From Spongilla lacustris (Eukaryota; Porifera; Demospongiae; Spongillida; Spongillidae): a stretch of 64,000 bases of DNA. Under the pieces are notes generated by a model that had not been told where the DNA came from, searched no databases, and saw nothing but the letters and a program-made list of their open reading frames with translations. A program made the translations under genes and the position numbers. Numbering within the stretch: position 1 is the stretch's first letter; each line of letters opens with the position of its first letter. Location of the stretch: positions 3,440,598-3,504,597 of the forward strand of contig OX442432.1 of NCBI GenBank assembly GCA_949361645.1, read 5' to 3'. Positions 40,701 to 54,400 of the stretch are shown here, piece by piece.

Positions 40701-43700
40701 CTATACATGGAGTGACGCTTTATGCTCATTGCTATGCAAGTAGTGAAGCTATGTGCTCATTGCTATACATGGAGTGAAGCTTTATACTCATTGCTATACA
40801 TGGAGTGAAGCTTTATGCGCATTACAATTGTTGGAGTGATGCTTTTCTCATTGTTACACATGGAGTGAGGCTTTATGCTCATTCGTTTAAATGGAGTGAA
40901 AATTTATGCTCACTGCTATACCTGGTGGGATGCGTAATGCTCGGAGTGAAGCTTTATGCTCATTGCTATACATGGAGTGAAGTTTTATGCTCATTGCTAT
41001 ACATGTAGTGAAGCTTTATGCCCATTGCTATACATGGAGTTGATAAACATGGAGTGAAGCTATAGGCTCGTTGCTTTACATGGAGTGAAGCTTTGTACTC
41101 AATGTTTTACATGAATTGAAGCTTTATGCTCAATGCTATACCTAGAGTGAAGCTTTATGCTCATCACTATACATTGAGTGATGCTTGATGCCCATTGCAA
41201 TAGTTGGAGTAAAGCATTTTATCATTGTTACACATGGAGTTAGGTTTATGCTCATTCATTTACATGGAGTGAAAATTAATGCCCATTGCTATACCTGGTG
41301 TGAGGCGTAATGCTCGGAATGAAGCTTTATGCTCATTGCAATACATGGAGTGAAGTTATATGCGCATTGCTATACATGGAGTGAAGGATTATGACAACTG
41401 CAATACATAAAGTGATGCTTTATGCTCATACCTATACATGTAGTGAAGCTTTATGCTCAACGCAATACAAGGGGGAACGATTATGCACATTGCTATACAT
41501 GGAGTGAACCTTTGTGCTCATTGCTATAAATGGAGTGATGTAATATGCTCAATGCTATACATATAGAGTAAAAGCTTTATGCTCATTCCTATACATGAAG
41601 TGAAGCTTTGTGCTCATTGCTATACATGGAGTGAAGCTTAATGCTCATTGCGAAACATGGAGTGAAGCTTAATGCTCTATGCTATACATAGAGTGAAGCT
41701 ATATGCTCATTGCTATACATGGAGTGAAACTTCATGCTCATTACTATACATGGAGTGAAGATTGATGCTCATTCCTTAACATGGAGTGACACTGCGCTCA
41801 TTGTTATACATGGAGTCAAGCTTTATGCTCACTGCTATACATGGAGTGAAGCTTTATGCTCAATGTTATACAAGGAGTGAAGCTATATGCTAATTGCTAT
41901 ACATGGAGTGAAGCTTCATGCTCATTACTATACATGGAGTGACACTTTGCGCTCATTGTTATACATGGAGTCAAGCTTTATGCTCACTGCTTAACATGGA
42001 GTGAAGCTTTATGCTCAATGTTATAAATGAATTTCAGCGTTATGCTCATTGCTATTAGTGAATGAAGCTTTATTATTAATGCTGTACAAGGAGTGAAGCT
42101 TTATGCTCATTGCTATACATGGAGTGAAGCTTCATGCTCATTACTATATATAGAGTGAAGATTGATGCTCATTCCTATACATGGAGTGACACATTGCGCT
42201 CATTGTTATACATGAAGTGAAGCTTTATGCTCATTACTATACATGCAGTAAAGCTTTATGCTCAATGCTTTACAATGAGTGAAGCTATATTCTCATTGCT
42301 ATACAAGGAGTGAAGCGATGTGTTGATTGCTGTACATGGAGTGAAGCATTATGCTCATTTCTATACATGGAGTGAAGCTTTATGCTCATTGCTATACATG
42401 TAGTGAAGCTTTAGGCTCAATGCTATACAAGCAGTGAAGCTATATGGTCATTGCTATACATGGAGTGAAGCTTCATGCTCATTACTATACAAGGAGTGAA
42501 GCTATATTCTCATTGCTATACATGGAGTGATGCTTTATGCTCATTACTATACATGGAGTGAAGTATTATGTTGAATGCTATTAAAGGAGTGAAGTATCAT
42601 GCTCTTTGCTATACATGGAGTGAATCTTTATGCTCATTCCTATGCATGAAGTGAAGGTTTGCGCTCATTGTTATACATGAAGTGAAGCTTTATGCTCATT
42701 GCTATACATGGAGTGAAGCTTTATGCTCAATGCTTTACAAGGAGTGAAGCTATATGCTCATTGCTATACAAGGAGTGAAGCGATATGTTCATTGCTGTAC
42801 ATGGAGTGAAGCATAATGCTCATTTCTATACATGGAGTAACGCTTTATGTTCATTGCTATACAAGGAGTGAAGCTATGTGCTCATTGCTATACATGGAGT
42901 GAAGCTTCATGCTCATTGCTATACAAGGAGTAAAGCTTTATGTGCATTGCTATAGTTGGAGTGAACCTTTTTCTCATTGTTACACATGGAGTGAGGCTAT
43001 ATGCTCATTTATTTACATGCAGTGAAAATTTATGCTCATTGCTATACATGGTTTGAAGCGTAATGCTCGGAGTGGAGCTTTATGCTCATTGCTATACATG
43101 GAGTGAAGTTTTATGCTGATTGATATATATGTAGTGATGCTTTATGCCCATTGCTATACATTGCTATACATGGAGTTGATACATATGGAGTGAAGGTATA
43201 TGCTCATTGCTTCACATGGAGTGAAGCTTCATGCTCAATGCTATACATGGAGTGATGCTTTTTTGTTCATACCTATACATGGAGTCAAGCTCTATGCTTA
43301 ATGCTATACAAGGGGGAAAGCTTTATGCTCATTGCTATACATTGATCGAAGCTTTATGCTGAGTGTTATACAAGGAGTGAAGCTATATGCTCATTGTTAT
43401 ACATGGAGTGAAGCTTCATGCTCATACCTATACATGGATTGAAGCTTTTTGCTCATTTTTTCTACATGAATTGATGCTTTATGCTCATTGTTATACATGG
43501 TGTACAGCTTTACGCTCATTGTTATGCATGGAGTGAAGCTTCATGCTCATTGCTAAGCATGGAGTGAAGCTTTACGCTCTATCCTGTACATGGAGTGAAG
43601 CTTTGTGCTCATTGCTATAAATGTAGTGAAGTAATGTGCTCATTGCTATACATGGAGTAAAGATTTATACTCTATCCGATACAAGGTGTGAAGCGATATG

Positions 43701-46700
43701 TTCATTGCTGTGCGTGGAGTGAAGCATTATGCTCATTTCTATACATGGAGTGAAGCTTTATGCTCATTGCTATACAAGGAGTGAAGCTATTTGCTCATTG
43801 CTATAAATGGAGTAAAGCTTAATGCTCATTGCTATACATGAAGAGAAGCGTTATGCTCATTGCTGTACATGGAGTGATGCTTTAGGCACAATGCTATACA
43901 TGGAGTGAAGCTTTATGCTCAATGCTTTACAAGGAGTGGAGCAATATGCTCATTGCTATACAAGGAGTGAAGCAGTATGTTCATTGTTGTAAATAGAGGG
44001 AAGCATTATGCTCATTTCTATACATGGAGTGAAGCTTTATTCTCATTGCTATACAAGGCGTGAAGCTATGTGGTCATTGCTATACATGGAGTGAAGCTTT
44101 ATGCTCATTACTATACATGGAGTGAAGCTTTAGGCTCAATGCTATACAAGGAATTAAGCTGTATGCTCATTGCTATACATGGAGTGAAGCTTTATGCTCA
44201 TTACTATTCATGGAGTGAAGCATTATGTTCAATGCTATACAAGGGGTAAAGTTTATGCTCATAGCTATACATGGATTGAAGCTTTATGCTCAATGTTATT
44301 CATGAATTGAAGCTTTATGCTCATTGCTATATAAGGAGTGAAGCTATATGCTCATTTATATACATGTAGTGAAGCTTTAAGCTCATTACTTTACATGAAG
44401 TGAAGCTTTATGCCCATTGCAATAGTTGGAGTGAAGCTTTTTCTCATTGTTACACATGGAGTTAGGCTTTATGCTCATTAATTTACGTGGAGTGAAAATT
44501 TATGCCCATTGCTGTACCTGGTGTGAAGCGTAATGCCCGGAGTGAAGCTTTGCGCTCATTGCTATAAATGGAGTGAAGTAATATGCTCAATGCTATACAT
44601 GGAGTAAAGCTTTATGATGATTCCTATACATAAAATGAAGCTTTGTGCTCATTGCTATACATGGAGTGAAGCTTTATGCTCATTGCAAAACAGGGAGTGA
44701 AGCTATATGCTCTATGCTATACAATGAGTGAAGCTATATGCTCATTGGTATACATCGAGTGAAGCTTTATACATAAAATGAAGGTATATGCTCATTGCTA
44801 TACATGGAGTGAAGCTTTAAGCTCAATACTACACATGGAATGAAGATTTATGCTGAATGCTATACAAGGAGTGAAGTTATATGCACATTGCTATACATGG
44901 AGTGAAGCTTCATGCTCATTACTATACATGGAGTGAAGATTGATGCTCATTCCTATACATGGAGTGACACATTGCACTCATTGTTATACTTGGAGTGAAG
45001 CTTTATGCTCATTACTATACATGGAGTGAAGCATTATATTCAATGCTATACAACGGGTATAGTTTATGCTCATAGCTATACATGGATAATTGGATTGAAG
45101 CTTTATGCTCAATGTTATTCATGAATTGAAGCTTTATGCTCATTGCTATACAAGGAGTGAAGCTATATGCTCATTGATATACATGGAGTGAAGCTTTGTG
45201 CTGATTCCTATACATGAAGTGAAGCTTTGTGCTCATTGCTATACATGGAGTGAAGCTTTATGCTCATTGCGAAACATGGAGTGAAGCTTTATGCTCTATG
45301 CTATACAATGTGTGAAGCTATATGCTCATTGCTATACATCGAGTGAAGCTTTACACATAAAATGATACTATATACTCATTGCTTTACATGGAGTGAAGCT
45401 TTAAGCTCAATACTACACATGGAATGAAGATTTATGCTCAATGCTATACAAGGAGTGAAGCTATATACATTGAGTAAAGCTTCATGCTCATTTCTATACA
45501 GGGAGTGAAGATTGATGCTCATTCCTATACATGGAGTGACACACTGCACTCATTGTTATACATGGAGTGAAGCTTTATGCTCATAGCTATACATGGAGTG
45601 AAGCCTTTTGCTCAATGTTATACATGAGCTTAAGCTTTATGCTCATTGCCAAACATGGAGTGAAGCTTTATGCCCATTGCTATACATGGAGTTGATGCAC
45701 ATGGAGTGAAGCTATATGCTCAATGCTTTACATCGAGTGAAGCTTTATGCTCATTGCTATACATGAATTTCAGGTTATGCTCATTGCTATAAGTGGAATG
45801 AAGCTTTATGGTTAATGCTGTACAAGTATGCTCATTGCTATACTTGGAGTGATGCTTCACGCTCATTACTATACATGGAGTGAAGGTTGATGCTCATTCC
45901 TATACATGGAGTGACACTTTGCGCTCAATGTTATACAAGGAGTGAAGCTATATGCTCATTGCTATACATGGAGTTAAGCTTTATGCTCATTACTATACAT
46001 GGAGTGAAGCATTATGTTCAAATCTATACAAGGGGTAAAGTTTATGCTCATAGCTATACATGGATTTAAGCTGTATGCTCAATGTTATTCATGAACTGAA
46101 GCTTTAAGCTCATTACATTACATGAAGTGAAGCTTTATGCCCATTGCAACTGTTGGAGTAATACTTTTTCTCATTGTTGCACATGGAGTTAGGCTTAGTG
46201 CTCATTCATTTACATGGAATGAAAATTTATGGCCATAGCTGTACCTGGTGTGAAGCGTATTGCTCGGAGTGAAGCTGTATGCTCATTGCTATACATGGAG
46301 AGAAGTTTTATGCGCATTGCTCTAAATGGAGTGAAGCATTATGCCCATTGCTATACGTGTAGTGATGCTTTATGCTCATACCTACACATGAAGTGAAACT
46401 TTATGCTCAATGCTATACAAGGGGGAAAGTCTATGCACATTGCTATACATGGAGTGAAGCTATATGCTCTATCCTGTACATGGAGTGATGCATTGTGCTC
46501 ATTGCTATAAATGGACTGAAGTATTATGCTCAATGCTATACGTGGGGTGAAGCTTTATGCTCATTCCTATTCATGAAGTGAAGCTTTGTGCTCATTTCTA
46601 TACATGGAGTAAAGCTGTATGCTCATTGCGAAGCATTGAGTGAAGCTTTATTCTCTATGCTATACAAGTAGGGAAGCAATATGCTCATTGCTACACATCG

Positions 46701-46939
46701 AGTGAAGCTTTATGCTCATTGCTATACATGAAATGAAGCGTCATGCTCATTGCAATACATGGAGTGAGGCTGTATACTCAATGCCATACAAGAAGCTAAG
46801 CTATATGCTCATTGCTATACATATAGTGAAGCTTTAAGCCCAATACAACAAATGGAATGAAGCTTTATTCTCAATGCTAAACAAGGAGTGAAGCTTTATG
46901 CTCATTGCCATACATGAATTGAAGCGTTATGCTCATTGC

Positions 46940-49900
46940 TATACATGATGTGAGTTGTTATGCTCATTGCAATAAATGGAGTGATGCTTTAGGCTCAATG
47001 CTATACAAACTGTGAAGCTATATGCTCATTGCTTTAAATGCAGTGAAGCTTTAAGCTCATTCCTATACATGGTGTGAAACTTTGCGCTCATTGTTATACA
47101 TGGAGTGAAGCATTATGCTCAATACTATACATGGAGCGAAGTTTTATACTCAATGCTTCACAAAGAGTGTAGCTATATGCTCATTGCTATACAAGGAGTG
47201 AAGCAATATGTTCATAGCTGTACATGGAGTGATGCATTATGCTCATTTCTATACATGGGGTAACGTAACGCTTTATGCTGAATGCTATACAAGGAGTGAA
47301 GCTATGTGCTCATTGCTATACATGGAGTGAAGCTGTATGCTCATTGCTATACATGGAGTGAAGCTTCATGTGCATTGCTATAGTTGGAGTGAACCTTTTT
47401 CTCTGGAGTAACGTAACGCTTTATGCTGAATGCTATACAAGGAGTGAAGCTATGTGCTCATTGCTATACATGGAGTGAAGCTGTATGCTCATTGCTATAC
47501 ATGGAGTGAAGCTTTATGTGCATTGCTATAGTTGGAGTGAACCTTTTTCTCATTGTTACACATGGAGTGAGGCTTTATGCTCATTGCTACGCATGGAGTG
47601 AAGCGTAATGCTCGGAGTGGAGCTTTATGCTCATTGCTATACATGGAGTGAAGTTTCATGCTGATTGCTATATATGTAGTGAAGCTTTATGCCCATTGCT
47701 ATACATGGAGTTCATACATTTGGAGTGAAGCTATATGCTCATTGCATGAGTGAAGCTTCATGCTGAATGCTACACATGGAGTGATGCTTTATGTTCATAC
47801 CTATACATGGAGTGAAGCTCTATGTTTAATGCTATACAAGGGGGAAAGCTGTATGCTCATTGCTATACATTGATCGAAGCTTTGTGCTGAATGTTATGCA
47901 AAGGAGTGAAGCTATATGCTCATTGTTATACATTGAGTGAAGCTTCATGCTCATACCTATACATGGATTGAAGCGTTTTGCTCATTGTTCTACATGAATT
48001 GAAGCTTTATGCTCATTGTTATACATGGTGTACAGCTTTACGCTCATTGTTATACATGGAGTGAAGCTTCTTCATGCTCATTGCTATGCACTGAGTGAAG
48101 CTTTACGCTCTATCCTGTACATGGAGTGAAGCATTGTGCTCATTGCTATAAATGTAGTGAAGTAATATGCTCATTGCTATACATGGAATACATGGAGTGA
48201 AGCTTTATACTCTATCCTATACAAGGAGTGAAGCATTATGCTCATTTCTATACATGGAGTGAAGCTTTATGCTCATTGCTATACAAGGAGTGAAGCTATG
48301 TGCTCATTGCTATACATGGAGTAAAGCTTAATGCTCATTGCTATACATGAAGAGAAGCGTTATGCTCATTGCTATACATGGAGTGAAGCTTTAGGCTCAA
48401 TGCTATACATGGAGTGAAGCTTTATGCTCAATGCTGTACAAGTAGTGGAGCAATATGCTCATTGCTATACAAGGAGTGAAGCGGTATGTTCATTGTTGTA
48501 CATAGAGTGAAGCATTATGCTCATTTCTATACATGGAGTGAAGCTTTATGCCCATTGCTATACAAGGAGTGAAGCTATGTGGTCATTGCTATACATGGAG
48601 TGAAGCTTTATGCTCATTACTATACATGAAGTGAAGCGTTATGCTCATTGCTATACATGAAGTGAAGCTTTATGCTCATTACTATACATGGAGTGAAGCA
48701 TTATGATCAATTCTATACAAGGGGTAAAGTTTATGCTCATAGCTATACATGGATTGAAGCTTTATGCTCAATGTTATTCATGAATTCAAGCTTTATGCTC
48801 ATTGCTATTCAAGGAGTGAAGCTATATGCTCATTTATATACATGTAGTGAAGCTTTAAGCTCATTACTTTACATGAAGTGAAGCTTTATGCCCATTGCAA
48901 TAGTTGGAGTGAAGCTTTTTCTCATTGTTACACATGGAGTTAGGCTTTATGCTCATTCATTTACATGGAGTGAAAATTTATGCCCATTGCTGCACCTGGT
49001 GTGAAGCGTAATGCTCGAAGTGAAGCTTTGCGCTCATTGCTATAGATGGAGTGAAGTAATATGCTCAATGCTATACATGGAGTGAAGCTTTATGCTGATT
49101 CCAATACATGAAGTGAAGCTTTATGCTCTATGCTATACAATGAGTGAAGCTATATGCTCATTGCTATACATCGAGTGAAGCTTAATACATAAAATGAAGC
49201 TATGTGCTCATTGCTATACATGGAGTGAAGCTTTAAGCTCAATACTACACATGGAATGAAGATTTATGCTCAATGCTATACAAGGAGTGAAGCTATATGC
49301 ACATTGCTATACATGGAGTGAAGCTTCATGCTCATTACTATACATGGAGTGAAGATTGATGCTCATTCCTATACATGGAGTGACACATTGCACTCATTGT
49401 TATACTTGGAGTGAAGCTTTATGCTCATTACTATACATGGAGTGAAGCATTATGTTCAATGCTATACAACGGGTAAAGTTTATGCTTATAGCTATACATG
49501 GATTGAAGCTTGATGCTCAATGTTATTCATGAATTGAAGCTTTATGCTCATTGCTATACAAGGAGTGAAGCTATATGCTCATTTGTATACATGGAGTGAA
49601 GCTTTATGCTGATTCCTATACATGAAGTGAAGCTTTGTGCTCATTGCTATACATGGAGTGAAGCTTTATGCTCTATGCTATACAAAGAGTGAAGCTATAT
49701 GCTCATTGCTATACATCGAGTGAAGCTTTATACATAAAATGATACTATATACTCATTGCTATACATGGAGTGAAGCTTTAAGCTCAATACTACACATGGA
49801 ATGAAGATTTATGCTCAATGCTATACAAGGAGTGAAGCTATATACATTGAGTAAAGCTTCATGCTCATTTCTATACAGGGAGTGAAGATTGATGCTCATT

Positions 49901-52900
49901 CCTATACATGGAGTGACACATTGCACTAATTGTTATACATGGAGTGAAGCTTTATGCTCATTGCTATACATGGAGTGAAGCCTTATGCTCAATGTTATAC
50001 AATGTTATACATGAGCTTAACGCTTTATGCTCATTGCCATACATGGAGTGAAGCTTTATGCCCATTGCTATACATGGAGTTGATGCACATGGAGTGAAGC
50101 TATATGCTCAATGCGTTACATCGAGTGAAGCTTTGTGCTCTTTGCTATACATGAATTTCAGGTTATGCTCATTGCTATAAGTGGAATGAAGCTTTATGGT
50201 TAATGCTGTACTAGGAGTGATGCTTTATGCTCATTGCTATACATGGAGTGAAGCTTCACGCTCATTACTATACATGGAGTGAAGGTTGATGCTCATTCCT
50301 ATACATGGAGTGACACTTTGCGCTCATTGTTATACAAGGAGTGAAGCTATATGCTCATTGCTATACATGGAGTGAAGCTTTATGCTCATTACTATACATG
50401 TAGTGAAGCATTATGTTCAATGCTATACATGAAATGAAGCGTCATGCTCATTGCAATACATGGAATGAGGCTGCATACTCAATGCCATACAAGATGTGAA
50501 GTTATATGCTCATTGCTATACATGGAGTGAAGCTTTATGCCCAATACAACACATGGAATGAAGCTTTATTCTCAATGCTAAACAAGGAGTGAAGATTTAT
50601 GCTCATTGCCATACATGAATTGAGCGTTATGCTCATTGCTATACATGATGTGAGTTGTTATGCTCATTGCTATACATGGAGTGATGCTTTAGGCTCAATG
50701 CTATACAAACTGTGAAGCTATATGCTCATTGCTTTAAATGCAGTGAAGCTTTAAGCTCATTCCTATACATGGTGTGAAGCTTTGCGCTCATTGTTATGCA
50801 TGGAGTGAAGCATTATGCTCATTACTATACATGGAGGGAAGTTTTATACTCAATGCTTCACAAAGAGTGTAGCTATATGCTCATTGCTATACAAGGAGTG
50901 AAGCAATATGTTCATAGCGGTACATAGAGTGATGCATTATGCTCATTTCTATACACGGAGTAACGTAACGCTTTATGCTGAATGCTATACAAGGAGTGAA
51001 GCTATGTGCTCATTGCTATACATGGAGTGAAGCTGTATGCTCATTGCTATACATGGAGTGAAGCTTTATGTGCATTGCTATAGTTGGAGTGAACCTTTTT
51101 CTCATTGTTACAAATGGAGTGAGGCTTTATGCTCATTGCTACGCATGGAGTGAAGCGTAATGCTCGGAGTGGAGCTTTATAATCATTTCTATACATGGAG
51201 TGAAGTTTCATGCTGATTGCTATATATGTAGTGAAGCTTTATGCCCATTGCTATACATGGAGTTCATACATACGAAGTGAAGCTATACGCTCATTGCTTC
51301 ATATGGAGTGAAGCTTCATGCTGAATGCTATACATGGAGTGATGCTTTATGTTCATACCTATACATGGAGTGAAGCTCTATGTTTAATGCTATACAAGGG
51401 GGAAAGCTGTATGCTCATTGCTATACGTTGATCGAAGCTTTATGCTGAATGTTATACAAGGAGTGAAGCTATATGCTCATTGTTATACATGGAGTGAAGC
51501 GTCATGCTCATACCTATACATGGATTGAAGCTTTTTGTTCATTGTTCTACATGAATTGAAGCTTTATGCTCATTGTTATACATGGTGTACAGCTTTACGC
51601 TCATTGTTATACATGGATTGAAGCTTCTTCATGCTCATTGATACGCACTGAATGAAGCATTACGCTCTATCCTGTACATGGAGTGAAGCATTGTGCTCAT
51701 TGCTATAAATGTAGTGAAGTAATATGCTCATTGCTATACATGGAATACATGGAGTGAAGCTTTGTACTCTATCCTATACAAGGAGTGAAGCATTATGCTC
51801 ATTTCTATACATGGAGTGAAGCTTTATGCTCATTGCTATACAAGGAGTGAAGCTATGTGCTCATTGCTATACATGGAGTAAAGCATAATGCTCATTGCTA
51901 TACATGAAGAGAAGCGTTATGCTCATTGCTATACATGGAGTGAAGCTTTAGGCTCAATGCTATACATGGAGTGAAGCTTTATGCTCAATGCTGTACAAGT
52001 AGTGGAGCAATATGCTCATTGCTATACAAGGAATGAAGCGGTATGTTCATTGTTGTACATAGAGTGAAGCATTATGCTCATTTTTATACATGGAGTGAAG
52101 CTTTATGCTCATTGCTATACAAGGAGTGAAGCTATGTGGTCATTGCTGTACATGGAGTGAAGCTTTATGCTCATTACTATACATGAAGTGAAGCGTTATG
52201 CTCATTGCTATACATGGAGTGAAGCTTTAGGCTCAATGCTATACAAGGAGAGAAGCTATATGCTCATTGCTATACATGAAGTGAAGCTTTATGCTCATTA
52301 CTATACATGGAGTGAAGCATTTTGTTCAATTCTATACAAGGGGTAAAGTTTATGCTCATAGTTATACATAGATTGAAGCTTTATGCTCAATGTTATTCAT
52401 GAATAGAAGCTTTATGCTCATTGCTATTCAAGGAGTGAAGCTATATGCTCATATGTATACATGTAGTGAAGCTTTAAGCTCATTACTTTACATGAAGTGA
52501 AGCTTTATGCCCATTGCAATAGTTGGAGTGAAGCTTTTTCTCATTGTTACACATGGAGTTAGGCTTTATGCTCATTCATTTACATGGAGTGAAAATTTAT
52601 GCCCATTGCTGTACCTGGTGTGAAGCGTAATGCTCGGAGTGAAGCTTTGCGCTCATTGCTATAAATGGAGTGAAGTAATATGCTCAATGCTATACATGGA
52701 GTGAAGCTTTATGCTGATTCCTATACATGAAGTGAAGCTTTATGCTCTATGCTATACAATGAGTGAAGCTATATGCTCATTGCTATACATCGAGTGAAGC
52801 TTAATACATAAAATGAAGCTATATGCTCATTGCTATACATGGAGTGAAGCTTTAAGCTGAATACTACACATGGAATGAAGATTTATGCTCAATGCTATAC

Positions 52901-54400
52901 AAGGAGTGAAGCTATAGGCACATTGCTATACATGGAGTGAAGCTTCATGCTCATTACTATACATGGAGTGAAGATTGATGCTCATTCCTATACATGGAGT
53001 GACACATTGCACTCACTGTTATACATGGAGTGAAGCTTTATGCTCATTGCTATACATGGAGTGAAGCCTTATGCTCAATGTTATTCATGAGCTGAAGCTT
53101 TATGCTCATTGCCATACTTGGAGTGAAGCTTTATGCCCATTGCTATACATGGAGTTGATGCACATGGAGTGAAGCTATATGCTCAATGCTTTACATCGAG
53201 TGAAGCATTATGCTCATTGCTATACATGAATTTCAGGTTTAGCTCATTGCTATAAGTGGAATGAAGCATTATGGTTAATGCTGTACAAGGAGTGAAGCTT
53301 TATGCTCATTGCTATACATGGAGTGAGGCTTCATGCTCATTACTATACATGGAGTGAAGATTGATGCTCATTCCTATTCATGGAGTGACACTTTGCGCTC
53401 ATTGTAATACAAGGAGTGAAGCTATAGGCTCATTGCTATACGTGGAGTGAAGCTTTATCCTCATTACTATACATGGAGTGAAGCATTATGTTCAATGCTA
53501 TACAAGGGTTAAAGTTTATGCTCATAGCTATACATGGATTTAAGCTGTATGCTCAATGTTAGTCATGAATTGAAGCTTTAAGCTCATTACTTCACATGAA
53601 GTGAAGCTTTATGCCCATTGCAACTGTTGGAGTGAAACTTTTTCTCATTGTTGCACATGGAGTTAGTGCTCATTCATTTACATGGAGTGAAAATTTATAC
53701 CCATTGCTGTACCTGGTGTGAAGCGTATTGCTCGGAGTGAAGCTGTATGCTCATTGCTACACATGGAGTGAAGTTTTATGCACATTGCTATACATGGAGT
53801 GAAGCATTATGCCCATTGCTTTACCTGGAGTGATGCTTTATGCTCATACCTACACATGTAGTGAAGCTTTATGCTCAATGCTATACAAGGGGTAAAGTCT
53901 ATGCACATTGCTATACATGGAGTGAAGCTATATGCTCTATCCTGTACATGGAGTGAAGCATTGTGCTCATTGCTATAAATGGACTGAAGTAATATGCTCA
54001 ATGCTATACATGGGGTGAAGCTTTATGCTCATTCCTATTCATGAAGTGAAGCATTGTGCTCATTTCTATACATGGAGTAAAGCAATATGCTCATTGCTAC
54101 ACATCGATTGAAGGTTTATGCTCATTGCTATACATGAAATGAAGCGTCATGCTCATTGCAATACATGAAGTGAAGCTTTACACTCAATGCCATACAAGAA
54201 GTGAAGCTATATGCTCATTGCTGTACATGGAGTGAAGCTTTAAGCCCAATACAACAAATGGAATGAAGCTTTATGCTCAATGCTAAACAAGGAGTGACGC
54301 TTTATGCTCATTGCCATACATGAATTGAAGCGTTATGCTCATTGCTATACATGATGTGAAGTGTTATGCTCATTGCTATACATGGAGTGATGCTTTAGGC
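46940..54400 (+). repeat. About 3.70-kb higher-order block in the 31-bp array
   Basis: The marker ATGATGTGA (from ATACATGATGTGAGTTG or ...GAAGTG) lies at 46,945, 50,645 and 54,351, spacings of 3,700 and 3,706 bp, near 119 monomers. Between these points the same landmarks recur in order. They are ACAAACTGTGAAG, CTTTAAATGCAGTG, CACAAAGAGTG, GTAACGTAACG (absent from the third copy), AGTTCATACAT, GGGGGAAAGC, GGAATACATGG (48,181 and 51,738) and GCTCGGAGTGAAGC. GGAATACATGG is 3,557 bp apart because the first copy has an extra 148 bp. Related series occur upstream (about 43.1-46.9 kb) in less regular form. Confidence 0.85.
47260..47556 (+). repeat. 148-bp internal duplication
   Basis: TAACGTAACG occurs at 47,261 and 47,409, 148 bp apart and close to five 31-bp units. 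After each copy the sequence runs identically through GAATGCTATACAAGG, CTATGTGCTC, CTGTATGCTC and TGAACCTTTTTCTC, apart from CTTCATGTG against CTTTATGTG. The first copy ends in CTTTTTCTC and joins the second at TGGAGTAACG. The following 3.7-kb copy has it only once (near 50,963). Confidence 0.85.

Noticed and set aside
38468..41008. Open frames of 60-90 codons in the 31-bp array (38,468-38,731, 38,955-39,164, 40,805-41,008 and similar ones to 63,264)
   Set aside because: 31 is not a multiple of 3, so the unit is read in all three frames in turn and gives a 31-residue pseudo-repeat. The frames open wherever a variant removes a stop. No start context, splice pattern or conserved domain is seen.
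46351..46533. Minus-strand frames at 46,351-46,533 and 53,807-54,001 with almost the same peptide
   Set aside because: They are paralogous positions in related parts of the 31-bp array, so similarity follows from block duplication rather than selection on a protein.
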